From contig CAMJCT010000002.1 in assembly GCA_946404215.1 (NCBI GenBank), forward strand, positions 1-64,000: a stretch of 64,000 nt of DNA. Reading direction: 5' to 3'. Within the stretch, counting starts at the first letter, position 1. The number at the start of each line of letters is the position of its first letter. A program made the position numbers and the translations under genes. Of the stretch, positions 55,752 to 64,000 are shown one piece after another. Under the pieces are notes generated by a model, which saw nothing but the letters and a program-made list of their open reading frames with translations, had not been told where the DNA came from and did no database searches. The DNA comes from an uncultured Clostridium sp. (GTDB lineage: Bacteria; Bacillota; Clostridia; TANB77; CAG-508).

Positions 55752-56753
55752 TTAAACTTCTATGCTAATTGCATGTGCTATACCAGGAATGGACTCACCT
55801 TGCTGAGAACTTGTAGAATTCATCAAAGCACCTGTAGCAATTAATAATAACTTTTTAATTTTCTTTTGTTTTAACTGTTTAAAGAAATAGCCAGAAAAAA
55901 CTGAACCACAACAAGCACATCCACTGCCACCACTATGTGTATCTTGAGAATTCTTGTCAAAAATAAGAACTCCACAATCATTGTATAAAGTTTTAATATT
56001 ATAACCTTTGGACATAGCTAAATCTATAGAAATTTCTTTTCCAATATGACCTAAATCACCACTAATAATTGCATCATAATAACCAGGGTTTCTACCGGTG
56101 TCATGAAGATGAGATAAAAGGGTATCTACAAATGCAGGTGCCATAGCTGCACCCATATTATTTGAATCTTTAATTCCCATATCAACAATTTTGCCAGGAG
56201 TTATATGAGTAATAAAAGGACCTTGACCATTTTTAGAGACAATGGCAGCTCCAGAACCAGTAACAGTCCATTGACTTGTAGGTGGCCTTTGATTTCCAAG
56301 CTCTAAAGGAAATCTAAATTGCTTTTCTGCACTACAAAAATGACTAGAAGTAGCGCATAAAACATTATTTGCAAATGATTCTGCACATATTGCTCCAAGG
56401 CATAAAGACTCAACAAAAGTAGAACACGCACCAAAGACACCGAAAAAAGGAATATTTAATTCACGTAATCCAAAACTTGAAGAAATACATTGATTTAACA
56501 AATCACCAGAAAACATACAATCAATTTCTTTAGAAGAAATTCCAGACTTTGAAATAACAGTATTTACAGTTTCTTTTATGATTTTACTTTCAGCCTTTTC
56601 CCAAGTTTCTTCTCCCCAGAATTCATCATCTAAAGTTTGGTCAAAATATTTTGAAAGAGGACCATCAGCCTCTTTAGGTCCTACTATAGAAGCACATTCC
56701 AAAATAGTAGGGGGATTATCAAATTTTATAGTTTGAGAACCTAGTTTTTTCAA
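55752..56753 (-). CDS. spoVAD: Stage V sporulation protein AD
   Basis: 333 aa from a TTG at 56753, 8 bases after AGGAG; the ATG three codons earlier directly abuts that site. This gives MKKLGSQTIKFDNPPTILEC, aligning with the usual MKLGKQTW start. A thiolase-like fold (SIVGPKEADGPL, FGVFGACSTFVESL, GSGCACCGSVFSGY) that binds dipicolinic acid. A palindromic repeat lies between it and spoVAC. Confidence 0.92.
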   Translation of the reverse strand: MKKLGSQTIKFDNPPTILECASIVGPKEADGPLSKYFDQTLDDEFWGEETWEKAESKIIKETVNTVISKSGISSKEIDCMFSGDLLNQCISSSFGLRELNIPFFGVFGACSTFVESLCLGAICAESFANNVLCATSSHFCSAEKQFRFPLELGNQRPPTSQWTVTGSGAAIVSKNGQGPFITHITPGKIVDMGIKDSNNMGAAMAPAFVDTLLSHLHDTGRNPGYYDAIISGDLGHIGKEISIDLAMSKGYNIKTLYNDCGVLIFDKNSQDTHSGGSGCACCGSVFSGYFFKQLKQKKIKKLLLIATGALMNSTSSQQGESIPGIAHAISIEV

Positions 56754-56769
56754 AAAAATCATCTCCTAA

Positions 56770-56796
56770 TTGCCACGGGGACGGTCCTTATGGCAA
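56770..56796. repeat. GGGGACGG-type repeat, left copy
   Basis: TTGCCACGGGGACGGTCC and on to GGCAA. Its inverse, 26 of 27 bases identical, is at 57710-57736. A further degenerate unit (TTGCCATGGGGACACACC) follows at 56800-56818. Confidence 0.8.
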
Positions 56797-56835
56797 TAAA
56801 TTGCCATGGGGACACACCTTGGCTATATATTTTAT

Positions 56836-57300
56836 CTATACAAGAGTCATACTTTGAGTATTAAAAATCAAATAAATTATTCCAACTATTATAGAGGCTG
56901 AAATACCAAATACCAATACAGGACCTGCAACAGTAAACATTTTACTGCCAACACCCATAATATAGCCTTCAGACTTATATTCCATAGCAGGTGAAACAAT
57001 AGAATTTGCAAATCCAGTAATTGGAACCAATGAGCCTGCTCCTGCAAATTTTCCTATCTTATTAAACAAGTTTAACCCAGTAAAAAAAGCAGATATGCCA
57101 ATAAGCAAAATTGAGACAATTGTCCCTGAAGTTTGAGTATCAAAACCACGTTCTTTACATATATTAAGAATAACCTGACCAAAAGTACAAATAAAACCTC
57201 CAACTATAAAGGCATTGAAACAGTTTTTTAAAATAGGAGAATTAGGAGATTTCTTATCAACATATTCCTGATAAGTTTTTTTAGATTCAATTGGATTCAT
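56836..57300 (-). CDS. spoVAC: Stage V sporulation protein AC
   Basis: 154 aa; AAGGAGG precedes the ATG. The N-terminal YQEYVDKKSPNSPILKNC and the membrane motif FAGAGSLVPITGFANS are family-specific. SpoVAC is the mechanosensitive pore component of the SpoVA channel. It lies 73 bases from spoVAD across a repeat. Confidence 0.93.
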   Translation of the reverse strand: MNPIESKKTYQEYVDKKSPNSPILKNCFNAFIVGGFICTFGQVILNICKERGFDTQTSGTIVSILLIGISAFFTGLNLFNKIGKFAGAGSLVPITGFANSIVSPAMEYKSEGYIMGVGSKMFTVAGPVLVFGISASIIVGIIYLIFNTQSMTLV

Positions 57301-57315
57301 ATAGACCTCCTTGCA

Positions 57316-57534
57316 TTAAGAATTTTTTCTATTTACATCAACAGTAAAGCTAATATCTAAGTCTACAAAATATTCTGAAATTTTGTCACCGTCAATATTT
57401 GCCCACTGATTTAAAATTTTAACCTCTGAAAGATAGTCAATAGTTTTAGAAGTTTCAGAAACAGCTTTGACAATTGCATCTTTCCAAGAAACAGTAGAAT
57501 AACCTGTTATTAGTAAATGTTTTTTTGTTTCCAT
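57316..57534 (-). CDS. Dodecin-family protein
   Basis: 72 aa from the ATG at 57534, behind AAAGGAATGA. TGYSTVSWKDAIVKAVSETS is the dodecin signature, followed by the YLSEVKILNQWANIDGDKI strand-turn pattern. Dodecins form 12-mers that store flavin or CoA-type ligands. Only 15 bases from spoVAC, so it may be co-expressed with the spore channel, an unusual partner. Confidence 0.82.
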   Translation of the reverse strand: METKKHLLITGYSTVSWKDAIVKAVSETSKTIDYLSEVKILNQWANIDGDKISEYFVDLDISFTVDVNRKNS

Positions 57535-57709
57535 AATAAAATTCATTCCTTTCTTGATTTATTGGAAGGTATATATAGTAATTAATTATAATAAAATTAA
57601 ACCTCCAAAAACTTTTAAAAATATCTTTTCCACAAAATAGAAAAAATATACAAATTAGGTAGAAATTTTTAGCAAATAAATATATAATAAAAAATAGATA
57701 AAGAAAAGT

Positions 57710-57736
57710 TTGCCAAAAGGACCGTCCCCGTGGCAA
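57710..57736. repeat. GGGGACGG-type repeat, right copy
   Basis: TTGCCAAAAGGACCGTCC and on to GGCAA, inverse of 56770-56796. It directly abuts the ribosome binding site of rsmB, so folding could influence rsmB translation. Confidence 0.8.
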
Positions 57737-57750
57737 TGGAGGTTTTAAAT

Positions 57751-59094
57751 ATGATAGATAGAACTAGAGAAATTGCGTTAAAAATATTATATAAAATAGA
57801 TAAAGAAGGCGCTTTTTCAAATATTGCTTTAAATGAAGAAATAAGTAAAAATAGAAATGTATTAACAGATAAAGATATAGGACTTATTTCAGAAATAGTT
57901 TACGGAACGACAACTTGGAAGCTAACTTTAGACGAGATTATTAAAAATTATTCTAATATAAAATTAAAAAAAATATCTCCATGGATTTTAAATATTTTAA
58001 GAATGGGGATTTATCAAATTATATTTTTAGATAAAATACCTAAATCTGCTGCTGTAAATGAAAGTGTGAATTTGGCTAAAAGATATGGACATAAATCTAG
58101 TAGTAATTTTGTAAATGCCATATTGAGAAAAGTTGAAAAAACTGATTATGATAAATTTGAAGAGATAGAAGATGAAATTGAAAGAATATCTAAAACTACA
58201 TCAATGCCTCAATGGATAATAGAAGAATTATTAAAAGAAATTCCTACTAAAAATGTTTATGAAATATGCAAATATTCAAATTTAAGGCCAAAAGTTTCTA
58301 TAAGAATAAACAGACTAAATAACAGTAAAGAAAACGTTAAAAAAGAATTAGAAAAAATAAATATAAAAACTGAGGACGGCATTTTAGATGATTTTTTAAT
58401 TTTAGATAAAGCAAAAAATATAGATAATATGGAAGAATATAAAAAAGGTGAATTTACAGTACAAGATGAGGCTGCAGGATTAATTCCAAAAATTCTAGAG
58501 CCAAAGGAAAATGAGATTATACTAGATGCTTGCAGTAGCCCAGGGGGAAAAACAACATATATAGCTGAACTTATGAATAACTGTGGGAAGATAGAAGCAT
58601 GGGATATTTATGAACACAGAGTGAATTTAGTTAAAAATGCTGCTAATAGATTGAAAATTAATATAATAAATACAAGAGTAAAAGATGCCACAGTATATGA
58701 TGAAAATTACAAAGAATACTTTGACAAGATATTGTTAGATGTACCTTGCCTAGGAATAGGAGTGTTAAAAAGAAAACCAGATATAAAATGGCAAAGAAAC
58801 AAAGAAGATATAAATAACATTAGTAAAATACAATTTAAAATACTAGAAACATGTTCAAAATATTTAAAGAAAGGTGGATATTTAGTATATTCAACATGTA
58901 GCATATTAAAAGAAGAAAACCAGAATGTTGTAGAAAAATTCATAAAGGAAAATAACGAATTCGAAATTGTAGAAATAAAAAATATTAAATCAGATTTTTT
59001 CAATAAATATATGAAAGATAATAAATACATACAAGTATGCCAAAACGAATATACAGATGGATTTTTTATATGTAAAATAAAAAGAAAAAACTAA
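57751..59094 (+). CDS. rsmB: 16S rRNA (cytosine-967-C5)-methyltransferase RsmB
   Basis: 447 aa from the ATG at 57751 (ATGGAGGT upstream; the earlier GTG and ATG lie in the repeat and binding site). An N-terminal NusB-like domain (about residues 1-130) precedes the RsmB/Nop2 methyltransferase domain: SAM loop DACSSPGGKTTYIAEL, motif IV DVPCLGIG and catalytic Cys in STCSILKEENQ. Confidence 0.93.
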   Translation: MIDRTREIALKILYKIDKEGAFSNIALNEEISKNRNVLTDKDIGLISEIVYGTTTWKLTLDEIIKNYSNIKLKKISPWILNILRMGIYQIIFLDKIPKSAAVNESVNLAKRYGHKSSSNFVNAILRKVEKTDYDKFEEIEDEIERISKTTSMPQWIIEELLKEIPTKNVYEICKYSNLRPKVSIRINRLNNSKENVKKELEKINIKTEDGILDDFLILDKAKNIDNMEEYKKGEFTVQDEAAGLIPKILEPKENEIILDACSSPGGKTTYIAELMNNCGKIEAWDIYEHRVNLVKNAANRLKINIINTRVKDATVYDENYKEYFDKILLDVPCLGIGVLKRKPDIKWQRNKEDINNISKIQFKILETCSKYLKKGGYLVYSTCSILKEENQNVVEKFIKENNEFEIVEIKNIKSDFFNKYMKDNKYIQVCQNEYTDGFFICKIKRKN

Positions 59095-59261
59095 TACGCT
59101 ATATTACAGAAGTATTACAATTATATTACGATTACATTAAACATATTGACAATTTTCGAAAAAATTATAAAATATAATTATGAAAAGAAAAAATTAGAAG
59201 AATTTTTTAGCGGAAAATTGCTAAAAATACAAGTAAAAAGAACAAATCAAAGGAGAAAACA

Positions 59262-60887
59262 ATGGCAAATTCAAGTTGCTTAGGACTATACATTGAAGAA
59301 CATTTAATTAAATATGCTAAAGTTTCTAAACAAAATGAAAAAATAGTAGTCCAAACTTTTGGAATAAAGTTTTACGAAAAACTTGGAACTGCTATTGAAC
59401 AAATAATTCAGGAAACATATAGTCAAAAAACATCAATAAGCATTAGCTTATCTGAAGAAATGTACAACTATTTTGACATGTTTTCTTTGTTAAATAAGAA
59501 TGACTTACAAAAAGCAATAAAAACAGAATTTGAATCTTATTGTACAGACAAAGGTTACAATGCAAATGTTTTTGAAACAAGGTTTGCGGTAGTAGAAAAT
59601 TTAACAGATAAAAACAAAGTTAGGGTAATACACGTTGCCGAAAACAAGATAGAACTTAACAAAAGAGCACAACAAGTAGATGGATATAGACTAACAAATA
59701 TTTCACCTATATCTATGACTATACCAAACTTAATAGATGTTACAAAAGAAGAAAATTCAGTTATAGTAAATATAGAAAACAAAACAACTGTAACGACAAT
59801 AATACAAAACAAAATATATAGTGTAGATATTTTAGAAGAAGGAAGCGAACAGTTTTTAAACAAAATAAACCTTAAAGAGAATTCTTATTCTAAAGCATAT
59901 GAAATATGCAAAAATACTACAATTTATACTTCAGAAGGAAGAGATTTACAACAAGATGATACATCATACCTTGAGGATATAATGCCAACACTATACAATA
60001 TAGTAACTAAAGTTAGAAAAATAATGAATGCAACAACTGAAAAAATAAGTAAAATATATATTACAGGTACAGCAAGTGCAATAAATAATATAGATTTATA
60101 TTTTCAAGAGTATTTTACAGAAGCAAATTGTGAAATTTTAAAACCATATTTTGTTGAAAGTACAAAAGATATTAGCATAAAAGACTATATAGAAGTAAAT
60201 ACAGCAATTTCACTAGGCTTAATGGGGATAGGCGAAGGAATTGAAGGAATGAACTTTAAGGCAAAAACACTTGCAGATAGAATTCCAAGCTGGCTTAAAA
60301 TTGAAATTACAACTACAAAAACAGCAGAAGAAAAGAAAAAACAGTCCAACCTATTCACATGGGATTTTGGACAGGCATTAGACAAAATAGAAATGAATTT
60401 AATAAGAGGTGCTGTAGGGGTATTTTTACTATTTGCAATTTATAGCACATTTTCTATAGTTTTAAACAAGCAAATTAGTGAAAAGCAAAAAGAAGCTGAG
60501 GCTTCTATACAAGAAACAAACAGCCAAATTGCTTTAGCTAATAGCGATAGTGAAAAATTAAAAACAAAAACAAATGATTATACAAATATGATAAAAAACT
60601 TAGAAGAAGCAAATGAAAAAATGGCAGAAAGAGCACGAAGAAAAAATGCTATACCAAATCTTTTAAACCAGATAATGTCAATAGTTCCTGAAAATGTACA
60701 ATTAACTTCTATAGAAAACACATCTGATGCACATGTGGTTATAAATGCACAATCAGATAAATATGAACAATTAGGATATTTAAAAGCAAAAATAAAATTA
60801 GATGTTATATTAACAAATGTAATATCAACAGCAGGACAAAAAGACAACGGGGTAGTAACAGTTAAAATAGAAGGAGATTTACCATGA
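59262..60887 (+). CDS. PilM-PilN fusion of the type IV pilus assembly platform
   Basis: 541 aa; AAAGGAG precedes the ATG. Residues 1 to about 345 resemble PilM, an actin-fold cytoplasmic protein. Residues about 377-541 resemble PilN: a membrane segment (about 379-402), a coiled coil (about 410-455) and a periplasmic-type ferredoxin fold. PilM and PilN are usually separate and interact through the PilN N-terminus. The phosphate-1 motif, normally GIDIGSSSVK, reads GLYIEEHLIK here, so ATP binding may be lost. It overlaps the pilO start by four bases. Confidence 0.8.
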   Translation: MANSSCLGLYIEEHLIKYAKVSKQNEKIVVQTFGIKFYEKLGTAIEQIIQETYSQKTSISISLSEEMYNYFDMFSLLNKNDLQKAIKTEFESYCTDKGYNANVFETRFAVVENLTDKNKVRVIHVAENKIELNKRAQQVDGYRLTNISPISMTIPNLIDVTKEENSVIVNIENKTTVTTIIQNKIYSVDILEEGSEQFLNKINLKENSYSKAYEICKNTTIYTSEGRDLQQDDTSYLEDIMPTLYNIVTKVRKIMNATTEKISKIYITGTASAINNIDLYFQEYFTEANCEILKPYFVESTKDISIKDYIEVNTAISLGLMGIGEGIEGMNFKAKTLADRIPSWLKIEITTTKTAEEKKKQSNLFTWDFGQALDKIEMNLIRGAVGVFLLFAIYSTFSIVLNKQISEKQKEAEASIQETNSQIALANSDSEKLKTKTNDYTNMIKNLEEANEKMAERARRKNAIPNLLNQIMSIVPENVQLTSIENTSDAHVVINAQSDKYEQLGYLKAKIKLDVILTNVISTAGQKDNGVVTVKIEGDLP

Positions 60888-61765
60888 AAAAATTATTAAT
60901 AATGGTTTTAATTGTTTTACTATTAGTTCTTTCTGGAATTGCAATAATAAGAGGAATAAACATTGGAAGCATAGAAATTCTTGGTTTAAATTCAATAAAA
61001 GAAAAAAGTGATGCTTTAGACAGTAAAATAATAGAAGCAAGTAAAGTTGCAGAAACAGACTATAAGCAAGCAGTATATACAGTAGAAGAAAGTACAAGAA
61101 AATTAAAACAAGAAAAAAGCAAATATGAAGAAATGACACAAGTAAGCACAGAAGGAGATGTTCAAAACGCTAACCAGATAGAAAGATATGAAATAGAAAC
61201 ATTATGGGTAAAATTAGGAAACCATGCAACAAGCGAAGGCGTTACTATGAAAATGGACATAAAACAAGGTTCATCTGGAGCTACAAATGCATACAACTTA
61301 CAGTTTACAGCCTATGGAACTTATATATCAATAGTAGATTTTATATCTGACATTGAAAATGATAGTACATTAGGGTTTAAAATAGAAGAATTTAAGATGA
61401 AACCAGCAAATATTTCAACAAGTAGTTCTAAAACAAAAGATACAGTAAATGTAGCAGGATTACAAGCAACATTTGTATGTAAAGATATAACAATTAAAGA
61501 TTTAGAATCTGCAAATACAAATAACGCAGAAAATTCAAACAATACAGAAAATTCAAACAATACAGAAAATACAAATAATAATACAACACAAAACACAAAT
61601 TCAACAAATAATACAAACACATCAAATAGTAATAACAACACAAATAACACAAACACAACTAATAACAACAATAATACAAATAATACAAACAATGGTACAA
61701 ATAACAATACTAATAGTAATGGAAACACAACTAATACAACAAACACAACAAATTCAACTAGATAA
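60884..61765 (+). CDS. PilO-like pilus assembly protein with Asn/Thr-rich tail
   Basis: 293 aa. One N-terminal membrane segment (about residues 4-24), a coiled coil (about 40-85), then a ferredoxin-like domain (NLQFTAYGTYISIVDFISDI). The last ~85 residues are almost only Asn, Thr, Ser and Glu, a disordered extracellular tail. The start codon overlaps the pilMN stop (ATGA), showing translational coupling. Confidence 0.78.
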   Translation: MKKLLIMVLIVLLLVLSGIAIIRGINIGSIEILGLNSIKEKSDALDSKIIEASKVAETDYKQAVYTVEESTRKLKQEKSKYEEMTQVSTEGDVQNANQIERYEIETLWVKLGNHATSEGVTMKMDIKQGSSGATNAYNLQFTAYGTYISIVDFISDIENDSTLGFKIEEFKMKPANISTSSSKTKDTVNVAGLQATFVCKDITIKDLESANTNNAENSNNTENSNNTENTNNNTTQNTNSTNNTNTSNSNNNTNNTNTTNNNNNTNNTNNGTNNNTNSNGNTTNTTNTTNSTR

Positions 61766-61783
61766 TAGAAAGGAAGAATTAAT

Positions 61784-62239
61784 ATGGTAAAGACAATATT
61801 AAAAGAGCTTATTATAGCATTACTATTGTGTTTAGCTATAATACTGGTTTTAGGAATAGTACTTTATGGATATGTACCAGGATCAAAAACAATTCCTAAC
61901 CAAGTTTCATATAGTACACCAGAACAAACAAAACAAGAAATGCTTGCAGCAGAAAGTATAGATGAAGATAAAGTAATTATGACTTATGAGGTTGATTCTA
62001 CAGATATATCTAATTACAAAAAAGTAAATGACTATAAACCTGGAAAGGCTAACCCATTTTCATCTTATGTAATAGAGCAACCAGAAGAAAGCGAAACAGA
62101 AACTACATCTGGAAACAATACATCAAATGCTAGTTCATCAAATAAAACAAGTAGCTCAAGCACAAATACAAACATATACAGCAATACCAACGAAAATACA
62201 ACTGGAGGCAAGTACTTCCAAGACAAAGGTACAAAATAA
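61784..62239 (+). CDS. Membrane-anchored pilus assembly protein, PilP-like candidate
   Basis: 151 aa; AAAGGAAG precedes the ATG. One membrane segment (about residues 8-30) is followed by an extracellular part with NDYKPGKANPFSSY, recalling the D/N-PF element of PilP/GspC-type proteins, and a Ser/Thr/Asn tail. The position after pilO fits pilP, but similarity is limited to this motif. Confidence 0.55.
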   Translation: MVKTILKELIIALLLCLAIILVLGIVLYGYVPGSKTIPNQVSYSTPEQTKQEMLAAESIDEDKVIMTYEVDSTDISNYKKVNDYKPGKANPFSSYVIEQPEESETETTSGNNTSNASSSNKTSSSSTNTNIYSNTNENTTGGKYFQDKGTK

Positions 62240-62324
62240 TATTAGTTATTAACATTATATTTATATATAATATAAATATAAGCAATTATATACTATATTA
62301 GAAAAAGAGAGGGGGGAAATACAA

Positions 62325-62831
62325 ATGAGGAATGAAAAAGGTATTACATTAATCGCGTTAGTAATAACAATTATCGTATTATTAATATTAGCTGGTATAT
62401 CAATAGCTATGTTAACAGGAGATAATGGATTATTAACAAAATCTCAAACAGCTGTTAAAGATAATGCTATAGCAGGACTTAAAGATAAATTCACATTAGC
62501 AGAACAAGAAGGTATGACAACATACTTACAAAAATATTATTCTGAAACTGATGCTACAAAAAAAGCTGAAAGCGTATTAAGTATAGTAACTAAAGTAGAA
62601 GACGCTTTAAAGAAAGTTGGAACACCTACGACTGCAGTTGCAGGAACAATTGATGGATGTGAAGTAGCGTATACTGCTCCAGTTGCAGATAGTACGGATG
62701 GTTCTATAATAATAACATATGATACAAGAAAATGTAAAGCAACTCTTCATGCAACAGGTGGAACAGCCACGGCATGTGGAACATACACATTAACTTGGTC
62801 TCCAATAATTGATACAACTGAATCATTTTAA
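62325..62831 (+). CDS. Type IV prepilin (major pilin candidate)
   Basis: 168 aa. A short basic leader (MRNEKG) precedes ITLIALVITIIVLLILAG, the class III signal typical of clostridial pilins, cut after Gly6. Position +5 is Ala instead of the usual Glu. The globular domain has two Cys pairs (CEVA...CKAT and TACG) near the C-terminus. An exceptionally strong AGAGGGGGG ribosome binding site and a following terminator point to high expression. It precedes the prepilin peptidase. Confidence 0.88.
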   Translation: MRNEKGITLIALVITIIVLLILAGISIAMLTGDNGLLTKSQTAVKDNAIAGLKDKFTLAEQEGMTTYLQKYYSETDATKKAESVLSIVTKVEDALKKVGTPTTAVAGTIDGCEVAYTAPVADSTDGSIIITYDTRKCKATLHATGGTATACGTYTLTWSPIIDTTESF

Positions 62832-62845
62832 TTAAATAAAAATTA

Positions 62846-62880
62846 AAGCCATACGCACACAACGTGTGTATGGCTTAATT
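62846..62880 (+). terminator. Terminator between pilin and prepilin peptidase
   Basis: AAGCCATAC then CACAC pairs with GTGTG then TATGGCTT, with a 2-base bulge. The T-run is weak, so partial read-through may set pilin above peptidase levels. Confidence 0.65.
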
Positions 62881-62899
62881 TATAAAAAAGGGAAACAAA

Positions 62900-63715
62900 A
62901 TGGAAATATATTTATATATATTATTATTTTTAATGGGAATATTTTTTGGAAGCTTTTATACTTTAGCAGTATACAGAATTCCCAAAAGACAAGATATTAC
63001 GCATACACATTCATACTGTCCTAATTGTAATCATAAATTAGGATTATTTGACTTATTTCCAGTGTTTAGTTATATATTCCTTGGTGGAAAATGTAGATAT
63101 TGTAAACAAAAAATAAGACCAAGATATTTAATTTTAGAAATACTATCTGGTTTACTTTTTGTATTATTAGGATATTCAATGAAACTAGATTTGCTAAATT
63201 TAACATTTACAAAAATTGCGGAATTTAGTTTTTTTGTGCTATATTTTACATATATAATACTAATATCAGGAATAGATAAAGAAAACAGAAAAATGGAAAA
63301 ATCAGTTTTAGTTTATGGTATAGTAATATCTATTATGTATATGTTATATCTATGCATAGTGGAGAATGCTACTATTTATAGATATGGTATATATCTAATT
63401 TTCTATATAATAGTATTAATTTTAGATACAATAACACTAAAAAAATATGCAAAAAATAGTTATGTAACAGGAATACTATTAATGACAATAACTATGTGCA
63501 TATTTACAGGAAGTTATATTACAGCAAATGCAATATTAATAACACTTTTAGCAATAGCAATATATTTACTAATTTATAAAATAAAAGAAAGAAGAAATAG
63601 AAATAGAAAAACAGACAGGGAATTTTCAAGGCAAATAAGCATAGGGTTTTTCCTTGGAACATTAAATATTACATTATTAATTATTGCATTAGTTTATAGT
63701 AACTATTTAATGTAA
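62900..63715 (+). CDS. Prepilin peptidase, A24 family
   Basis: 271 aa with about seven membrane segments. The N-terminal domain GSFYTLAVYRIPKRQ and two CxxC pairs (CPNC, CRYC) match the PilD/ComC methylase-peptidase family. The first catalytic Asp is in ISGIDKENR. The second, normally in GxGD, is not seen at its usual place; the nearest Asp is in VLILDTITLKK. Function as peptidase is likely from context, but the site is atypical. Confidence 0.8.
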   Translation: MEIYLYILLFLMGIFFGSFYTLAVYRIPKRQDITHTHSYCPNCNHKLGLFDLFPVFSYIFLGGKCRYCKQKIRPRYLILEILSGLLFVLLGYSMKLDLLNLTFTKIAEFSFFVLYFTYIILISGIDKENRKMEKSVLVYGIVISIMYMLYLCIVENATIYRYGIYLIFYIIVLILDTITLKKYAKNSYVTGILLMTITMCIFTGSYITANAILITLLAIAIYLLIYKIKERRNRNRKTDREFSRQISIGFFLGTLNITLLIIALVYSNYLM

Positions 63716-63743
63716 AAAAAGTAATGTAACAGAAAGGATTTTT

Positions 63744-64000
63744 ATGAATTTGAAAAGTGAAAAAGGTTACACAGGAATTGATATAGCAATATCTGTTGTT
63801 GTAATTTTTATATTTGTATCGCTAATTGCAATTTTATCTTATAATTATAATAGTGCCGTTAAAGCATTGGAATATGAATCTAAAGCAACCTATATAGCAA
63901 TAGATGAAATAGAATCAATTAAAAGTGAAGATTTTAGCCAGATAGAAGATTTTAGAAAAACATTAGAGAATAATGGGGTATACGTGGATTCAACAGAAGT
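63744..64000 (+). CDS. Prepilin-like protein (partial, runs off the window)
   Basis: At least 85 aa; AGAAAGGA precedes the ATG. MNLKSEKG then YTGIDIAISVVVIFIFVSLI is a class III signal with an acidic residue (Asp) at +5. The mature part begins with a long helix (AVKALEYESKATYIAIDEIE). Its position after the peptidase suggests a minor pilin. The C-terminus lies beyond base 64000. Confidence 0.75.
   Translation, partial: MNLKSEKGYTGIDIAISVVVIFIFVSLIAILSYNYNSAVKALEYESKATYIAIDEIESIKSEDFSQIEDFRKTLENNGVYVDSTE

Noticed and set aside
61500..61765. Repetitive Asn/Thr-codon region that looks like a repeat array
   Set aside because: It is a low-complexity coding tail of the PilO-like protein in one frame; units are not uniform and there are no spacers, so it is not a CRISPR array.

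Overview
The window comes from an AT-rich, spore-forming, Gram-positive anaerobe of the Clostridia type. The genes point the same way: low G+C throughout, SpoIVA, SpoVAC/SpoVAD/SpoVAEb, a GerA-type germinant receptor, a SpoVB-like flippase, a Spo0A-like regulator, GatCAB with a single GluRS-like enzyme, T-box and ribosomal-protein leaders, and Gram-positive type IV pilus genes. The species cannot be named from the sequence alone.

Layout. 74-190 is a 5S rRNA, so an rRNA operon ends here. 543-1109 is a flavin reductase. 1451-4682 is a compact signalling locus: an XRE regulator facing a Spo0A-like response regulator, a 16-codon Trp-rich micro-gene with its own ribosome binding site and terminator, and a membrane GHKL sensor kinase. 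4734-8471 is the rpmG-secE-nusG-rplK-rplA-rplJ-rplL transcription cluster. 8603-11856 is gatCAB. 12356-18743 holds rpsT, an RpiB-type isomerase, a WecA/TagO-like transferase fused to rubredoxin, hslO, ppaC, a SpoVB-like flippase and hup. 18905-23702 holds T-box-aspS, an unknown gene and uvrC. 23800-25064 is a two-gene patch of different base composition. 25298-29839 holds two RNA-modification enzymes, secG and rnr. 30363-34359 is the gerA operon on the minus strand. 34566-39793 holds a transglutaminase-like protein, spoIVA, a two-gene nucleotide-sugar pair and a small membrane protein. 40054-46253 holds DUF421/DUF4363, a LonB-like protease, a TetR-type regulator and an acyl-CoA synthetase. 46432-51483 holds an unknown coiled-coil protein, rnj with a structured leader, gltX and DUF951. 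51596-55232 holds engB, serS, DUF1653 and infC-rpmI-rplT. 55338-57534 is spoVA plus a dodecin. 57751 to the end holds rsmB and a type IV pilus cluster that runs off the window.

Most striking observation. Four genes (WecA-like, SpoVB-like, GerAA and TetR-like) are broken by +1 frameshifts. Every break can be repaired by ignoring the C of an in-frame CGG codon and reading the following GGN as glycine. I count six such sites; two lie within one 10-base stretch of the SpoVB-like gene. By a hand scan of both strands, I found in-frame CGG in no other gene except the two of the compositionally different patch at 23800-25064, where it must be read as an ordinary sense codon. Either CGG (or CGGN) causes +1 frameshifting in this lineage, or a systematic error inserted C before GGN. 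The sequence cannot decide between these; reads, relatives and the tRNA set can.

Other themes. Perfect palindromes of 49 and 36 bp arms, and related inverted repeats with GGGGAC cores, sit between genes in several places. A second small inverted-repeat family (GTTACTGTTCAGTCTTA) is scattered through the window. infC appears to start at ATA. RNase J is preceded by a promoter followed by an intrinsic terminator.
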